Shown: positions 44,866 to 56,026 of the stretch, piece by piece
Position numbering within the stretch: position 1 is the stretch's first letter
Layout of the letters: each line of letters opens with the position of its first letter
DNA from: Lichina pygmaea
Taxonomy: Eukaryota > Ascomycota > Lichinomycetes > Lichinales > Lichinaceae
Assembly (NCBI GenBank): GCA_963422465.1
Contig: OY730170.1
Location: 434,001 to 498,000, forward strand
Length of the DNA stretch: 64,000 nt
Reading direction: 5' to 3'
Position numbers and translations under genes: made by a program
Notes under the pieces: generated by a model
Told to the model about the DNA's origin: nothing
The model's database searches: none
The model's input: the letters and a program-made list of their open reading frames with translations, nothing else

Positions 44866-45431
44866 TGTTAAGACCTAGGCCAGAACAGCCCAGGTAAGTG
44901 AGGGAGGAGTGTTAGTCATACAGAACAACATCCGACCAGTCTGGTGGACAAGCAGGAGCTAAGTGAGGAGCTTGTCCAGTGGACAAGCAGGAGCTAAGCG
45001 AGGAGCTCGTCCAGTGGACAAGCAGGAGCTAAGCGAGGAGCTCGTCCAGTGGACGAGCAGGAGCTAAGCGAGGAGCTTGTCCGGTGGACGAGCAGGAGCT
45101 AAGCGAGGAGCTCGTCTGGTGGACAAGCAGGAGCTAAGCGAGGAGCTCATCCGGTGGATGAGCAGGAGCTAAGCGAGGAGCTTGTCCACGCAAAAGGATG
45201 ATACCCCTTGAGGAGACCCCCCCCTTGGGGTATCTGTATAAAGACCCCCCAAAGGGCCTGGAGGGATTAGCTCTCCAGGCTGAACACACAACACGCACAC
45301 ATCGTACTGAGACAATAGCACAGGAGAGTTACCCCACCTGTCTATTCCTCTACCGAGTCCCTGTCTAGAATCCACCCTACGAAGCAACAGACTGTACCGG
45401 TTTCTGTGTGAACCCGGCCCGGCCTTTAACA
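44866..45431 (+). repeat. B2 3' LTR
   Basis: 566 bp with seven 35-bp units (44943-45187), the largest array in the window. Confidence 0.95.
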
Positions 45432-45436
45432 AATCT

Positions 45437-45788
45437 CACCCGTCTTGACGCAGGGTGCATAACATAGTGGGACTGTCAAGACAATCTCACCTGTCTTGAC
45501 GTCAAGACTGTCAAGATAATCTTGATTGTCTCGACAGGCCAGCACTATATAGTCCAGCAATAGTTCCCTTATGGAATGATCATCTTCAACTCATGTTGTG
45601 ATCCAGACAACTAGATCTACTTCAATACAATCCTTTTGTACGAAGCTGTTGATCAGGTGTCACCACCACCACGTTCCACCAAACCCCTTCGCGCTTCTTG
45701 ACACTCCTCTCCTGCGAGAACCAACCCGCCTTCCACCTCTCACCCTAATCCTATACTCAGATAGGACAGTACAGTACAGACCGCAACA
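45437..45788 (+). repeat. A2 3' LTR, second part
   Basis: Remaining 352 bp, ending CCGCAACA, then the CTTTG duplication. Confidence 0.92.
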
Positions 45789-45793
45789 CTTTG

Positions 45794-45953
45794 TCTCTGG
45801 TTGGAATTGAAAGTAGACTTGGAGTTGCATGAGCCAGTCGTCAACCTTGTTTCTTTCGCTGTAGAACAGGTCTGGCTTGGTGACACTAATCTTTCCATCT
45901 GGGAATCCAGGGTTGGTTGCTCCTGAGGTACTCATCCTTGAGGGTCTTCAAAG
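45794..45953 (-). pseudogene. A1 gag start and primer-binding site
   Basis: Minus strand: gag begins MSTSGATNPGFPDG at 45935. The 18 bp before it (45936-45953) include the TTGAAGAC primer site. A2 cuts gag after about 47 codons. Confidence 0.85.
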
Positions 45954-46384
45954 TGTTGTAGTCTATACTGTACTGTCCTATCCGAGTATAGGATTAGGGT
46001 GAGATGTGGAAGACAGGTTGGTTCTCGCAGGAGAGGAGTGTCAAGGAGCATGAAGGGGTTTGGTGGAATGTGGTGGTGATGACACCTGATCAGTGGCTTC
46101 ATACAAGATTGTATTGAAGTAGATCTAGTTGTCTGGATCACAACATGAGTTAAAGACAATTGTTCCATAAGGGAACTATCGCCAGACTATATAGTGCTCA
46201 GTCTGTGAGCTCAGTGAGCTCTGCTCACTGAGCTCACACATATGCATGCTGCGGTGAGCAACCCCTGGTCAGTCTCACCGGTCACATGACTGCTTCCTGT
46301 GTTATACTGCCTGGTACTTCTGTCCAGTATCCTGTCTGCTGCTTTCTGTGAGTATAAAGACTGTGTTCCTCCTGGGTCGTAACA
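45954..46384 (-). repeat. A1 5' LTR (beta type)
   Basis: 431 bp, equal in length to 2536-2966. Confidence 0.92.
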
Positions 46385-46389
46385 ACATG

Positions 46390-46780
46390 CTTCCAGTGTT
46401 CCTTGAGTGTCTGACTGTAGACAAGGATGTCATCCACATAGGCAGTACCAAAGACGTCAAGGATGTCAGGTCCCAAAACATCATTGATGTAGTTCTGGAA
46501 CATGCTTGGAGCATTGGCAAGACTAAAGGGTATGACAAGGTATTCGTAGAGGCCTGAGCGTGTGCGGAACGCAGTCTTCTATTCTTCACCTTCCTTCATC
46601 TGGATATAGTTGAAGACACCAACAATGTCAAGCTTGGTGTACCACACAGCTTTGCAAAGCTGGTCCAACATCTCCCGGATCAGTGGCAGGGGGTAACAGT
46701 TCTTGATGGTGATGGTGTTGAGTGCTCTGTAGTCTACACAGAAACACAATCCACCTTCTGGCTTCTTGACAAAGAGGACT
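46390..46780 (-). pseudogene. C1 reverse transcriptase, 5' part (fossil)
   Basis: Minus strand: CVDYRALNTITIKNCYPLPL, WYTKLDIVGVFNYIQMKEGE and [13 protein letters not shown] near 46420-46445. The remaining RT lies at 2050-2535 on the other side of A1. Broken. Confidence 0.84.
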
Positions 46781-47600
46781 GGTGCAGCAGCAGGTGATGA
46801 AGATGCTTGAATAAAGCCCTTGTTCAGGTTCTCTGTCAGGTACTTCTTGAGAACTTCAAGTTCTTCTCTGCTCATACTGTACAGAGGTCCAGAGGGTGCC
46901 TGGGTTCCTGGTTCCATCTTGATCTTGTGGTCAACTCCTGGGCGTAGAGAAGGAAGCTTGTCAGCGTCATCCTTGCTGAAGACATCCAGGAACTTGTGGT
47001 ACTGAGCAGGGAGAAGTGTGGCAGAATCCACACACTTCTTTGGCTTCAACACCTGCTCAATGTCTCTCAGAGAAACACTGAACACCTGGTGATCTGGCTT
47101 GGCAGCAAGGAGAGAAAATGCGGTAGTATTGATGGGGATTGGCGTGGCAGAAAGGGGCTTGGGATCCTGAGACTTTCCAGCAGACGTCTTGGCTTCAAGA
47201 TCCAAAAAGATTGGATAGCCATTGTTTGACTTGAGGCATGTGGATCAGCAGTGATCTGACTTGAACATGATTAAGGTGTTTGTCTAATCAATGTGTGGCC
47301 TGTGCTTCTGGAGCTATGGCATCCCCAGAATCACATCATAGTGAAGACCAGGAGACACAAAGAGAGAGACTTTCTCCTGGTGCACGCCATGTGCTGTGGT
47401 CATGATTGTCTTGGTGAGATGTGTGGTTTGTGATGTCTTGCCATCGAACAATCACAATGTGCGTGGGTAGGGGAGAGGTTCTTGGTGAAGAGATTGCGCA
47501 AAGGAAGCACCAATGCAGCCAAATGCTGAACAGCCAGAGTCAACAAGAGTATTGCACTTGAATTTCCCATCTAGGATACAAGGAAGAAACAAGCACTTGC
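46781..47600 (-). pseudogene. C1 protease and linker to RT (fossil)
   Basis: A 208-residue frame (47205-46579) starts in the linker, with LPAQYHKFLDVFSKDDADKL before RT. The protease lies at about 47240-47560; the Cys-containing NTLVDSGCSAF-like block is near 47530-47560. Broken. Confidence 0.7.
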
Positions 47601-48054
47601 TGTCCAATTGCTGGTCTGGAGACAGATAGCCAACATGGAGATCCTTTTAATGTTCTTGGGCATGATGATGACCAAGGACTACTTGTTTTCCGACTCTGGA
47701 GTAGTCTCAACAGTGGCAGACTTGGTGGTGGTTGTGGTGGTGGCAACAACAGGTATACTTTTCACTGGACAGAAGGTTGAGATGTGATCTTGGTTCCCAC
47801 AGTAGAAGCAGAGGTCTTTGCTTCAGTGATGTTCTCACTCTTCTGGTGTCAGCTTAGAGTGGCTGAGATCCATGGTAGGACTTGGTGGCTGTGGCGTGAA
47901 GACTGGCTTGATGAACTCTGGACACAGAACTGAAGCTCCTGACTGTGGAACTGAGGCTTGGGTGGGAGGTGCTTGACATGGACAGTGAGAGTTGGCAGAA
48001 GTGGCACACAACTGGTTATCCTGCAGCTGGCATTCCTCAACAAGCTTCTGATAG
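47601..48054 (-). pseudogene. C1 gag C-terminal part with CCHC knuckle (fossil)
   Basis: The minus strand near 47780-47825 reads LCFYCGNQDHISTFCPV, a CCHC knuckle. The flanks are Pro/Ser-rich. Cut at 48059 by A5; gag continues at 54603. Confidence 0.72.
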
Positions 48055-48059
48055 CTGAT

Positions 48060-48657
48060 TGTTGCGGTCTGTACTGTACTGTCCTATCCGAGTATAGGAT
48101 TAGGGCGAGAGGTGGAAGGCGGGTTGGTTCTCGCAGGAGAGGAGTGTCAAGAAGTGCGAAGGGGTTTGGTGGAACGTGGTGGTGGTGACACCTGATCAAT
48201 AGCTTTGTACAAAGAATTGTATTGAAGTAGATCTAGTTGTCTGGATCACAACATGAGTTGAAGACGATTGTTCCATAAGGGAACTATCGCTGGACTATAT
48301 AGTGCTGGCCTGTCAAGACGATCAAGATTGTCTTGACAGTCTTGATGTCAAGACAGGTGAGATTGTCTTGACAGTCCCACCATGTTATGCACCCTGCGTC
48401 AAGACAGGTGAGATTGTCTTGATACTTCATGCATCCTGTGTCAAGACTGGTGAGATTGTCTTGATGCTTTATGCATCCTGCGTCAAGACTGGTGAGATTG
48501 TCTTGATGCTTCATGCATCCTGTGTCAAGACTCCCGTGTGTCTTGACAGTCACGTGACCCCTTGTTGGTTGGTCACTTGACTTCCATAGTGTCCTCTTGC
48601 CTGGCCCGCAGCCTGATTGCCTATAAATGAGTGGCTCCTATCCCCTGGGTTGTAACA
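48060..48657 (-). repeat. A5 3' LTR (alpha type)
   Basis: 598 bp; antisense-facing TATAAA at 48622-48627. Confidence 0.95.
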
Positions 48658-48701
48658 CTACCCTCCTCTCCTTCATTCATTGTCCTGATGAATTCTTGAG
48701 T

Positions 48702-49202
48702 ATGTCTGCAAAATCATGTGCCTCTGCTTACTGAAACCAACTGGCAGCCCAGATCCATGATCATAACTTTGTGTTGCTTGCTCTGTGTGACTTCTGTGTT
48801 TTGAACCACAAGCCCTGCTTCTGAATGTCTGATGACAACGATAAGTTGAAGTGCGCTGAATGCACTTATCGTGGGAAGTCCTGTGTGTCACTTTCTTGGG
48901 AGTCGCTGAACATGACTCAGGATAACCTTTGCAAGGATTTGGCTGTTGATGAGGCCAAGCGGGATGCTCTTGTTGAGCAGCCTGCCGAGCTGCAGGCTTG
49001 TGTGTCCTGAAAGCGAAAGGTTCTTGAGGGTGCTGAGAGTTGAGCAAAGAAGAAGCTCCAGTGTCTTGTTGCTGAAATGGAGGTGGATGGTGAAGACTTG
49101 TCGGTGACAGTCATTGACGTGTCCGCGCTGCAGGCCAAGCTGTTCAGTCCTGCTTCTGCTGGAACTGCTGCAGGAGGAGCTGGCAGTTCGCAAGGTTCCT
49201 GA
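48702..49202 (+). pseudogene. A5 antisense Zn2Cys6 gene (fossil)
   Basis: 501-nt span equal to A4's gene; the part 48825-49010 keeps the second half of the cluster and the start of the coiled coil. Broken. Confidence 0.76.
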
Positions 49203-50515
49203 GTGGCTCCCAGGTATTTTCTGAGTCTGGGTAGTTTTTCCACTTGACAAGGTATCACTGACCTTTTCTCTTCAGGATCTGTTCAGCCTTGAATTCCTGT
49301 TCTTCCTCTGGTTGGTAATGAAATGTTTCCTGCAAGAGTGTGCTCTGGTTGGCTAATTCAATCATTGAGATGTGAAAGTTTGGGTGTACCTGAGCGTCTC
49401 TCGGTAGTCGCAGTCTGACGTTGACTGGTCCAGTTTTTTCTTCGACTGGAAATGGTCTGACCTTAACATGGTCCAGTTTCTTTGTTCTTGGTTTCTTCGT
49501 TCTCCAATTTCTTGTGAGGAGGTAGACTTTATCCCCCTTCTTTAGCTGAGGTGCCATTTTCGATTTCTTGTCTATTTGATGTTGCATTCTTTCTGAGGTC
49601 TCTTGAAGGTAGTGCCTCATCATCGTGTGCGTTTGTCGTAGGAGCTTGTCGTGTTGGAGTGCTTTCTCCGTGTTTGGTGAAGCTCTGCTTGGCATCCTGA
49701 TGTTCGCATGTTGTCCAAAATTGGCAAAAAATAGTGATTCCTTTGTTGAGTCTGATCTGTGCTGGTTGATTGCCAGCTGTGCCACCGGTAATAACTGTAC
49801 CCAATTGCTGTGGGTCTTGTTGATGTAATGCTGTAAGTAAGTCTCCAGGACTTGGTTTACTCACTCTGTCTGGCTGTCGGTTTGTGGGTGATAGGCCGTA
49901 GACATTTTGGGTTTTGTTCCCATGGCTGCACTGATTGTCTTCCAGTAGTTGGATGTGAAGAGTTTATCTCTGTCTGTAATGATCATGATCAGAACTCCGT
50001 GGTCTCTGACCAACCTGTCCAGTAAGAGGTATCCCAACTGTTCTGCTGTGTGGGTCTCCTTGAATGGTACTGCTATTAGATATTTTGTGAATCTGTCCAC
50101 TATCACCATAATCAAGTTGTAGGTGATTCCTGTGACTGGGTCTTTGGACTTGGGTAGCTTTGTGATGAAGTCCATTGACACATCTTCCCACAGGCCTCTC
50201 AGTATCATGTTTGGGTGTCCTTCTCTGTATGGCTTATGTCTTCTATGTTTGTTTTTCTGGCATAGTAGACACTTGCTGATGTAGTTTGTGACATGTTGTC
50301 GGAGGTTAATGACATTGTTCCCTGCCTGTTGGATAAGGTCTGTGGTCTTGGAGATTCCTGGGTGACCATGTGCTGGATTATCATGGTAGTTCCTTATTAG
50401 TTCTTCAGTGTCTTCTGCTGTGAGCTTGTTGATCTGTGGTTGAGGCACCAGGTTTCCTTGCTGGTCCTGCTGTAAGATTGTTCCTTGGCGTTCATCATCT
50501 TCCATGTGGTCTTTT
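49160..50515 (-). pseudogene. A5 integrase and alpha chromodomain (fossil)
   Basis: Minus strand: the HHCC region and catalytic core form one open frame (50505-49861). The C-terminal domain runs 49785-49255 and the chromodomain follows to about 49160. Only lightly broken. Confidence 0.9.
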
Positions 50516-51840
50516 CATCAGCTTAGTGTGTCTGCTCTCCTATTGTCTTGTCCAGGGGTGTACAAGATCTTGAACTTGTGTTGCCCTAGGAGTTCAGCCC
50601 ATCTGACTTGCCATCTGTTCAGCTTCTTGGTTGTCGTGAATGTTGTCAGATTCTTGTGGTCTGTGAGAATGGTGAGTTCAGAACTGCTTTCCGTGTACAC
50701 TCTCCAGTGTTCGAGTGTGTTGACGACTGCCAGTAGCTCTTTATCGTGGATATCATAGTTTTGTTCTGCTTGTGTTATTTTTTGTGAGTAGTAGGCAACT
50801 GGGTGCCACTTGCCGTCTGCCTGTTGGCATAGACATGCTCCCACTGCCTGATCTGAAGTGTCTGTCTTGATTCGTGTTGGTTGGCCTGTCTTGAAGTTGA
50901 GGAGAACTGGTTCCTTGGCGTAAGTGTCCTTGAGCTGTTGGAATGCTTTTTGTTGTCTCTCCGTCCACCAGTACGCCACATCCTTCTTTGTGAGTTCTGT
51001 CAGTGGTGTTGCCATCTGTGAGTAGTTCTTGATAAACTGTCAGTTGAAGTTGGCAAATCCTAGGAAGGCTTGTACTTCCTTAACTGATGTCGGTGTTGGC
51101 CATTGCTGAATCACTTTGATTTTCTCAGGATCAATCTTGATCTTTTCGATCCCTATGATGTATCTGAGGAATTCAACTTCCGGTTTGTTGAACTCGCATT
51201 TCTTCGGGTTGAGCTTGAGCCCTGCCTCTTGTAGGCATCGTAGAACATCCTTCACATGTTTGGTATGTTCTTGTTGCGTGTTCGAGTAGACAAGAATGTC
51301 GTCCAGGTAGGTGATAGCTGTTTGGTCCAGGTGTGCTCTGATGATGTTGTTGATCAATGCTTGACATGTTGCTGGTGCGTTGGTGAGTCTGAATAGCATA
51401 ACCAGATACTTGTAGTGTCTGTATCAGGTTCTGAAGGCTGTCTTCTATTCTTCTCCTTCTTTCATGCGTATCAGGTTGTATGCTTCTTTCAAGTCCAGCT
51501 TGGTAAAGATTGTAGCTTGGCTGATCCTGTCTCACAATTTGTTCGCATTTGGCAATAGATATCAGTTCTTGATGGTAATGTTGTTGAGTTTCCTGTAATC
51601 CACACAAAGTTGAAGACTTCTGTCTTTCTTTGGTGCAAATAGTATCGGGTATCCTGCTGGCGATTGAGATTCTCGAATGAAACCCTTTTTCAGGTTTTCC
51701 TCCAGGTACTCGCGAAGTACTTGGAGCTCTTTCTCTGATAACTGGTAAATTGGTCCAAATTCTGGCTCTGTCCCTGGTTGCAACTTGATCTCATGATTCC
51801 AAGGTTGGTGCTTAGGCAACACTGCTGTTGTTGTCTCTTC
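50516..51840 (-). pseudogene. A5 RT and RNase H (fossil)
   Basis: RT from about 51822 to 51040 (TYLDDILVYS); RNase H 51015-50518 (KTDTSDQAVGACLCQ). Lightly broken. Confidence 0.9.
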
Positions 51841-51864
51841 CTGAAAGAGATTATCATACCCAGG

Positions 51865-52445
51865 TCAGTACTCTTCAGGGATCTCCAGAGGGTTAACAAC
51901 TTCCTCTCTCTTCATCTCTGACTGTTTGGCCACCTGGTTCCGGGGTGTGCCTGTCAAGGCAGACCTCTTCTCTTGAGAGTTGTCCTTTCTGTCAGTGAGG
52001 TTCCACTGAGGACTCCTTCCCTCATCTGTCCACACCTTCTGCGGCTGGTAACAGGTCCGAGCTGTGTTGTTAGTGCAGTTCCTAAATGTGAGTACTTCTG
52101 TCTTCCAGTTAACAACTCGGTTGTGCTTCTTTAGCCAAGGCATCCCCAAATAGATATCCTGAGTGGCCAACTCGACAATATCAAGGTGGATCCTTTCAGC
52201 ATAGTGTCCGGTAACTATTTCCATTGGCTGCGTCTCATGGCAGACTAGCTCTGTCTGTCCATTTGCTATCACGAGCTGATAGGGCTGCTGCTTGCACCTC
52301 CTTCCAGTGCTGAGGGTGTCGTAAAGTTGTCTTGAAATGTAGTTTCCACTGGCTCCAGAGTCAACAAGTGCGTATGTCCATACTGGCGTGTTGGCGTGTA
52401 GTGACACAGGCAATCACAGTTGCTTTGCGTTGCTAGGGGTCATGT
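51865..52445 (-). pseudogene. A5 protease (fossil)
   Basis: The frame 52413-51865 has YALVDSGASGNYISRQLYD and the basic linker ending VNPLEIPEEY. Confidence 0.88.
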
Positions 52446-52479
52446 TGTTGAGCTCCCGATGTTGCCCCTTGACAAGGGA

Positions 52480-53981
52480 GTTCAGTCTTTTCCTGATTGA
52501 AGTGTCTTTCCACTGACTGGGCAATAGGTCCAGCCATTCCCATCAGTCCTGAGGAATCTGTTCATGAATTTGTCTTGCTGATGCTTGTCACATCCAGGCT
52601 TGAGGCAGTACTGCCAATTGTTGACGTAGCAGTTGTGGTTGTTGCCTTGCTGTAGGAACATGAGGTGTTTGTGCTAATCATGTGTGTGCCCGGGGAATGC
52701 AGTGTGTTGGTGTTTGTCCCAAAGACAGATCTCACACACATCCTTCTCGCAATTGACCCAATGCTTGTGGCAGGTGGTGTGGTAGGGTGAATGTCCTCTG
52801 TACCTTCGTAGTTGTTCGTGGTAGGTGCAGTAGTGCTTTGTGCAAAACCTCCACTGTAGTTCACCGTGCCGTAGATTTTGTGAGTCCATGCTGTAAGCAT
52901 AGCTTCCTTGTGGTATTTCTTCTTTGATAGACACGGGTTTGTCTTGGTCTCCATCAGAGGTGGTTAAGGGCTCCTGTCCCTTGTCCTGACCTGTCAGTTC
53001 TGGTAGGTCCTTGCCTCCTGATGTTGCCAGTTGGTGGGCTGCTTCCAATGTCTGATCGTAGTTGTCCTATTGTTCGAGGGATAGCTGAGCCTCTCCTGGT
53101 GAGTCCTCTGGCTTGATGACATTCCAGTCTCTGTCAAGCGTATTAAGTTGCTGTCAGTGTACCTTGTTCTTTGAACAACAGTCTTTCACCATGTGGCCTA
53201 GCTTGCCACAGGCATAGCACTTCAGTGCTTTCTCTTTTTTGTTGTTCCTTCCCTTTGTGAACCTTCCCTTGTGGTGGACTGCATCCAGTTCCATGGGTGC
53301 ATAGCCATATGGATCATGTGGTGGTGCCTTGTTAGGCGGCTTGTAGTGGTTGCTCACATACCATGCGGGGTGGCTGTATCCTCCGTTGTGGTGTTTCTCC
53401 ATCGCTCGCTCAAATAGTTTGTCATTGATGTCGATTGCTTGTGTGATGAGTTCATCTAGTGTGTCGACCGCTCGTCCGTCGAAGGTGATTTTATCCTTCA
53501 TGTTTTCCTTGAGTCTATGTCGGTACATGACCATCAGGGTGTTGTCGTCCCAGTCAGTCAGTACTGAGTATTGTTTGAACTGCGTGGTGTACTCTGTGGC
53601 TGAGCGTTGTTGTTTGATGTGCTGGATCATTCGTATAGCCACTTTGTCTTTCTTAGATGGTCCAAGGATCCTTTTGATCTTGTCCTTGAATCACGTCCAT
53701 TTTGTTATCCATTCTGTTGTGCTGTTGTGGTCTCTGTTTCCTGAGAGATGTTTGTTGACGTAGGGCTTGATCTATTGATAAGCATTGCCTCTCATGTAAG
53801 TGGTTGCAAAGAGTGGCCACTTTTCCTTAGGCAGCTTTGTCTCTGGTTGGAATTGAAAGTAGACTTGGAGTTGCATGAGCCAGTCATCGACCTTGTTTCT
53901 TTCACCGTAGAACAAGTCTGGCTTGGCGACACTAATCTTTCCATCTGGGAAGTTGGGGTTGGTTGCTCCTGAGGTACTCAT
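52480..53981 (-). pseudogene. A5 gag (fossil)
   Basis: Starts MSTSGATNPNFPDG at 53981. The knuckle CYACGKLGHMVKDC is in frame 53642-53154. Broken. Confidence 0.88.
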
Positions 53982-53999
53982 CCTTGAGGGTCTTCAAAG

Positions 54000-54597
54000 T
54001 GTTGCAGTCTGTACCGTACTGTCCTATCCGAGTATAGGATTAGGGTGAGAGGTGGAAGGCGGGTTGGTTCTCGCAGGAGAGGAGTGTCAAGGAGTGCGAA
54101 GGGGTTTAGTGGAACGTGGTGGTGGTGACACCTGATCAACAGCTTTGTACAAAGGATTGTATTGAAATAGATCTAGTTGTCTGGATCACAACATGAGTTG
54201 AAGATGATTGTTCCATAAGGGAACTATCACCGGACTATATAGTGCTAGCCTGTCAAGACAATCAAGATTGTCTTGACAGTCTTGACGTCAAGACAGGTGA
54301 GATTGTCTTGATGGTCCCACCATGTTATGCACCCTGCGTCAAGACAGGTGAGATTGTCTTGATGCTTCATGCATCCTGCGTCAAGACTGGTGAGATTGTC
54401 TTGATGCTTTATGCATCCTGCGTTGAGACTGGTGAGATTGTCTTGATGCTTCATGCATCCTGCGTCAAGACTCCTGTGTGTCTTGACAGTCACGTGACCC
54501 CTTGTTGGTTGGTCACTTGACTTCCATGGTGTCCTCTTGCCTGGCCTGCGGTCTGATTGCCTATAAATGAGTGGCTCCCATCCCCTGGGTCGTAACA
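54000..54597 (-). repeat. A5 5' LTR (alpha type)
   Basis: 598 bp, partner of 48060-48657. The 18 bp 53982-53999 between LTR and gag carry the primer site. Confidence 0.95.
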
Positions 54598-54602
54598 CTG
54601 AT

Positions 54603-55178
54603 GTTCTTGAGGTTGATGCTGACAAGCTGCTTGGCAAGCTCTTCAGAGACAGTGCATCGAAGATAGTACTTCAAGGCCTTGTTGTTGAAGTCTGTGCATG
54701 GAGCATACCAATTGAACTCTGTGAAGAACTCAGCAAAGGAACAGTTGGCCTGACGCAAGGCGATAAGCTTTCTCTGAGCTAGGAACTCTGGGTCTGAGTC
54801 AGAGAAGGTGTTCCAGAGATCTTGGACGATGTTGTGCCAGTCAATGTACTGGCCAGCCATGATCTTAGCTGAGATGTAGGACTGCGCAGTGCCAGTCATG
54901 TGTGAAAAGACGTACACAATCCGCAATGTTTCTGTGGGGTACCAGTCATTGTTGAGTGTCATCTTGAGTGACAGTGACATGATGAAGCTCTCAAGCTTCT
55001 CATACATGATTTCCGTGTTTCCACCATCACCACTGAAGATCTCTGAGTCAGCAGTGTGTTCAGACTTGGACTTGGGAGTGGTGTTGGTAGCTTGAATTCA
55101 CATGAACTCTGCAAACATGTTGTGAAGGAACTTGTCATTTCCAGCAACTAGTATAGCTTGGTCTGGTTGTTGAGACAT
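54603..55178 (-). pseudogene. C1 gag, N-terminal part (fossil)
   Basis: Starts MSQQPDQAILVAGNDKF at about 55178. The gag domain is in frame 55007-54561 (YEKLESFIMSLSLKMTLN, FVFSHMTGTAQSY-like block). The end is cut by A5. Broken. Confidence 0.82.
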
Positions 55179-55225
55179 GACAAGGATGTGAACATGGCTT
55201 GGTGAAGTGTGTTATGGTTGGGTTG

Positions 55226-55234
55226 GTCTTTTGT
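55226..55234 (-). other. C1 primer-binding site, candidate self-priming
   Basis: ACAAAAGAC at +3 to +11 after the 5' LTR is complementary to GTCTTTTGT in the family C LTR (63068-63076 in C2). The distance from TATAAG is about 60 bp, longer than in A and B, so support is weaker. Confidence 0.45.
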
Positions 55235-55236
55235 AG

Positions 55237-55509
55237 TGTGACAAGGCAATAGCAGAGCAGAACTCAAGCCTAACTGATCCAGTAACCTTGACCTGACTTG
55301 GCTTGAGACTTGAGACTTGGATTGATGTACAAGATGAAAGACAAGGAAGGAAAAGAGAAAAGAAGAAGAGAAGAAGCTGGGGGAGCAGGAGAAGTTCTTA
55401 TAGGCAGGGGATCAGGCAACAGCGGAGCAAGCAGGCAACAGTGCAGATAGGACTTCCCGGCAAGGTGTGTGACTTGTGCCAGATATGCAACTGGGCCAGA
55501 ACTGTGACA
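55237..55509 (-). repeat. C1 5' LTR
   Basis: 273 bp, same length as 62901-63173; CT-rich leader on the element strand. Confidence 0.93.
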
Positions 55510-56026
55510 GACAGATGGTCAGACAGAACAAAAGAATCAGGAGCTTGAACACTACCTGAGATCCTATGTCAACTATCTCCAAGATGACTGGGTCCAATAG
55601 CTTCCTCTGGCAGGGTTCACGCAGAACAACTCCCAGTCTGATTCCTCTGGCATGTCACCAGTCTTTGCCAACAAAGGGTTCCATCCACAGCTCAGCATCA
55701 CACCCACAAGTGAAGCCTGCAACCAAGATGCTATGGAAATCTCTGGAGAAATGACGCAGATTCTGGAACAGTTGCAAGCTGAACTCCGACTATCCCAGGA
55801 AGCTCAAGCTCACACCGCCAATTTGCATCAAGTCCCATCACTGTTCTATCAAACTGGAGATCTTGTTTGGCTGAATACCAAGAACATCAGGACACACCAC
55901 CCATGCAAAAAGCTTGATGACAAGTGGATTGGACTATTCAAGGTGTTGAAGACAATCAGAAGCTGTGCCTGCCATCTGGAGCTTCCACACACTCTCAAGA
56001 TCCACCCTGTCTTTCATGTTTCCCTT
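55510..56026 (+). pseudogene. C2 integrase, 3' part of core and C-terminal domain (fossil)
   Basis: Starts within the DGQTEQ-type block and continues [14 protein letters not shown], then frame 55652-56026 (MSPVFANKGFHPQLSITPTS, GDLVWLNTKNIRTHHPCKKL). Cut by A6. Confidence 0.84.

Larger units (their letters stand above)
39011..45431 (+). mobile_element. B2: Ty3/gypsy chromovirus, family B, full length
   Basis: 6421 bp with a perfect AATCT target duplication (39006-39010 and 45432-45436), inserted in the 3' LTR of A2. LTRs are 461 and 566 bp; the 105-bp difference is exactly three 35-bp repeats. Less decayed than B1; about fifteen breaks. Confidence 0.95.
26296..45788 (+). mobile_element. A2: Ty3/gypsy chromovirus, family A alpha, interrupted by A3 and B2
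   Basis: Own sequence is 26296-28195, 34764-39010 and 45437-45788. The target duplication is CTTTG (26291-26295 and 45789-45793), in A1's gag, in opposite orientation to A1. The 5' LTR is 559 bp; the 3' LTR totals 601 bp, exactly one 42-bp unit more. Broken, with about fifteen to twenty breaks. Confidence 0.93.
2536..46384 (-). mobile_element. A1: Ty3/gypsy chromovirus, family A beta, heavily interrupted
   Basis: Own sequence is 2536-5098, 23248-26295 and 45794-46384. Both LTRs are 431 bp. Flanks are ACGTG (2531-2535) and ACATG (46385-46389), a 5-bp target duplication in C1's RT with one CpG-type transition. LINE1 sits in its RNase H and A2 in its gag. It is strongly CpG-depleted and is the oldest family A copy by nesting. 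Broken, with some twenty or more breaks. Confidence 0.9.
48060..54597 (-). mobile_element. A5: Ty3/gypsy chromovirus, family A alpha, full length
   Basis: 6538 bp with two 598-bp LTRs and a perfect CTGAT duplication (48055-48059 and 54598-54602), inserted in C1's gag. Same length as A4. About a dozen breaks in gag-pol; the antisense gene is also broken. Confidence 0.95.
1..55509 (-). mobile_element. C1: Ty3/gypsy chromovirus, family C, interrupted, 3' LTR cut by window edge
   Basis: The element's own sequence is 1-2535, 46390-48054 and 54603-55509; the rest is later insertions A1 and A5. Order on the minus strand is 5' LTR, gag, CCHC knuckle, protease, RT, RNase H, integrase, chromodomain, polypurine tract, 3' LTR. 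The 5' LTR ends at 55509 and is followed directly by the integrase region of a second, oppositely oriented family C copy (C2), so C1 inserted into C2. The 5 bases after it are GACAG; the matching duplication should lie left of the window. Broken, with roughly ten coding breaks. It is older than A1 and A5. Confidence 0.88.

Noticed and set aside
44943-45187. CRISPR-like array
   Set aside because: Units of 35 bp abut without spacers and lie inside an LTR; tandem repeats in a eukaryotic element.
46348-46557. Plus-strand 69-aa frame across the A1/C1 junction
   Set aside because: It spans an LTR end and reverse-strand RT; no support as a gene.
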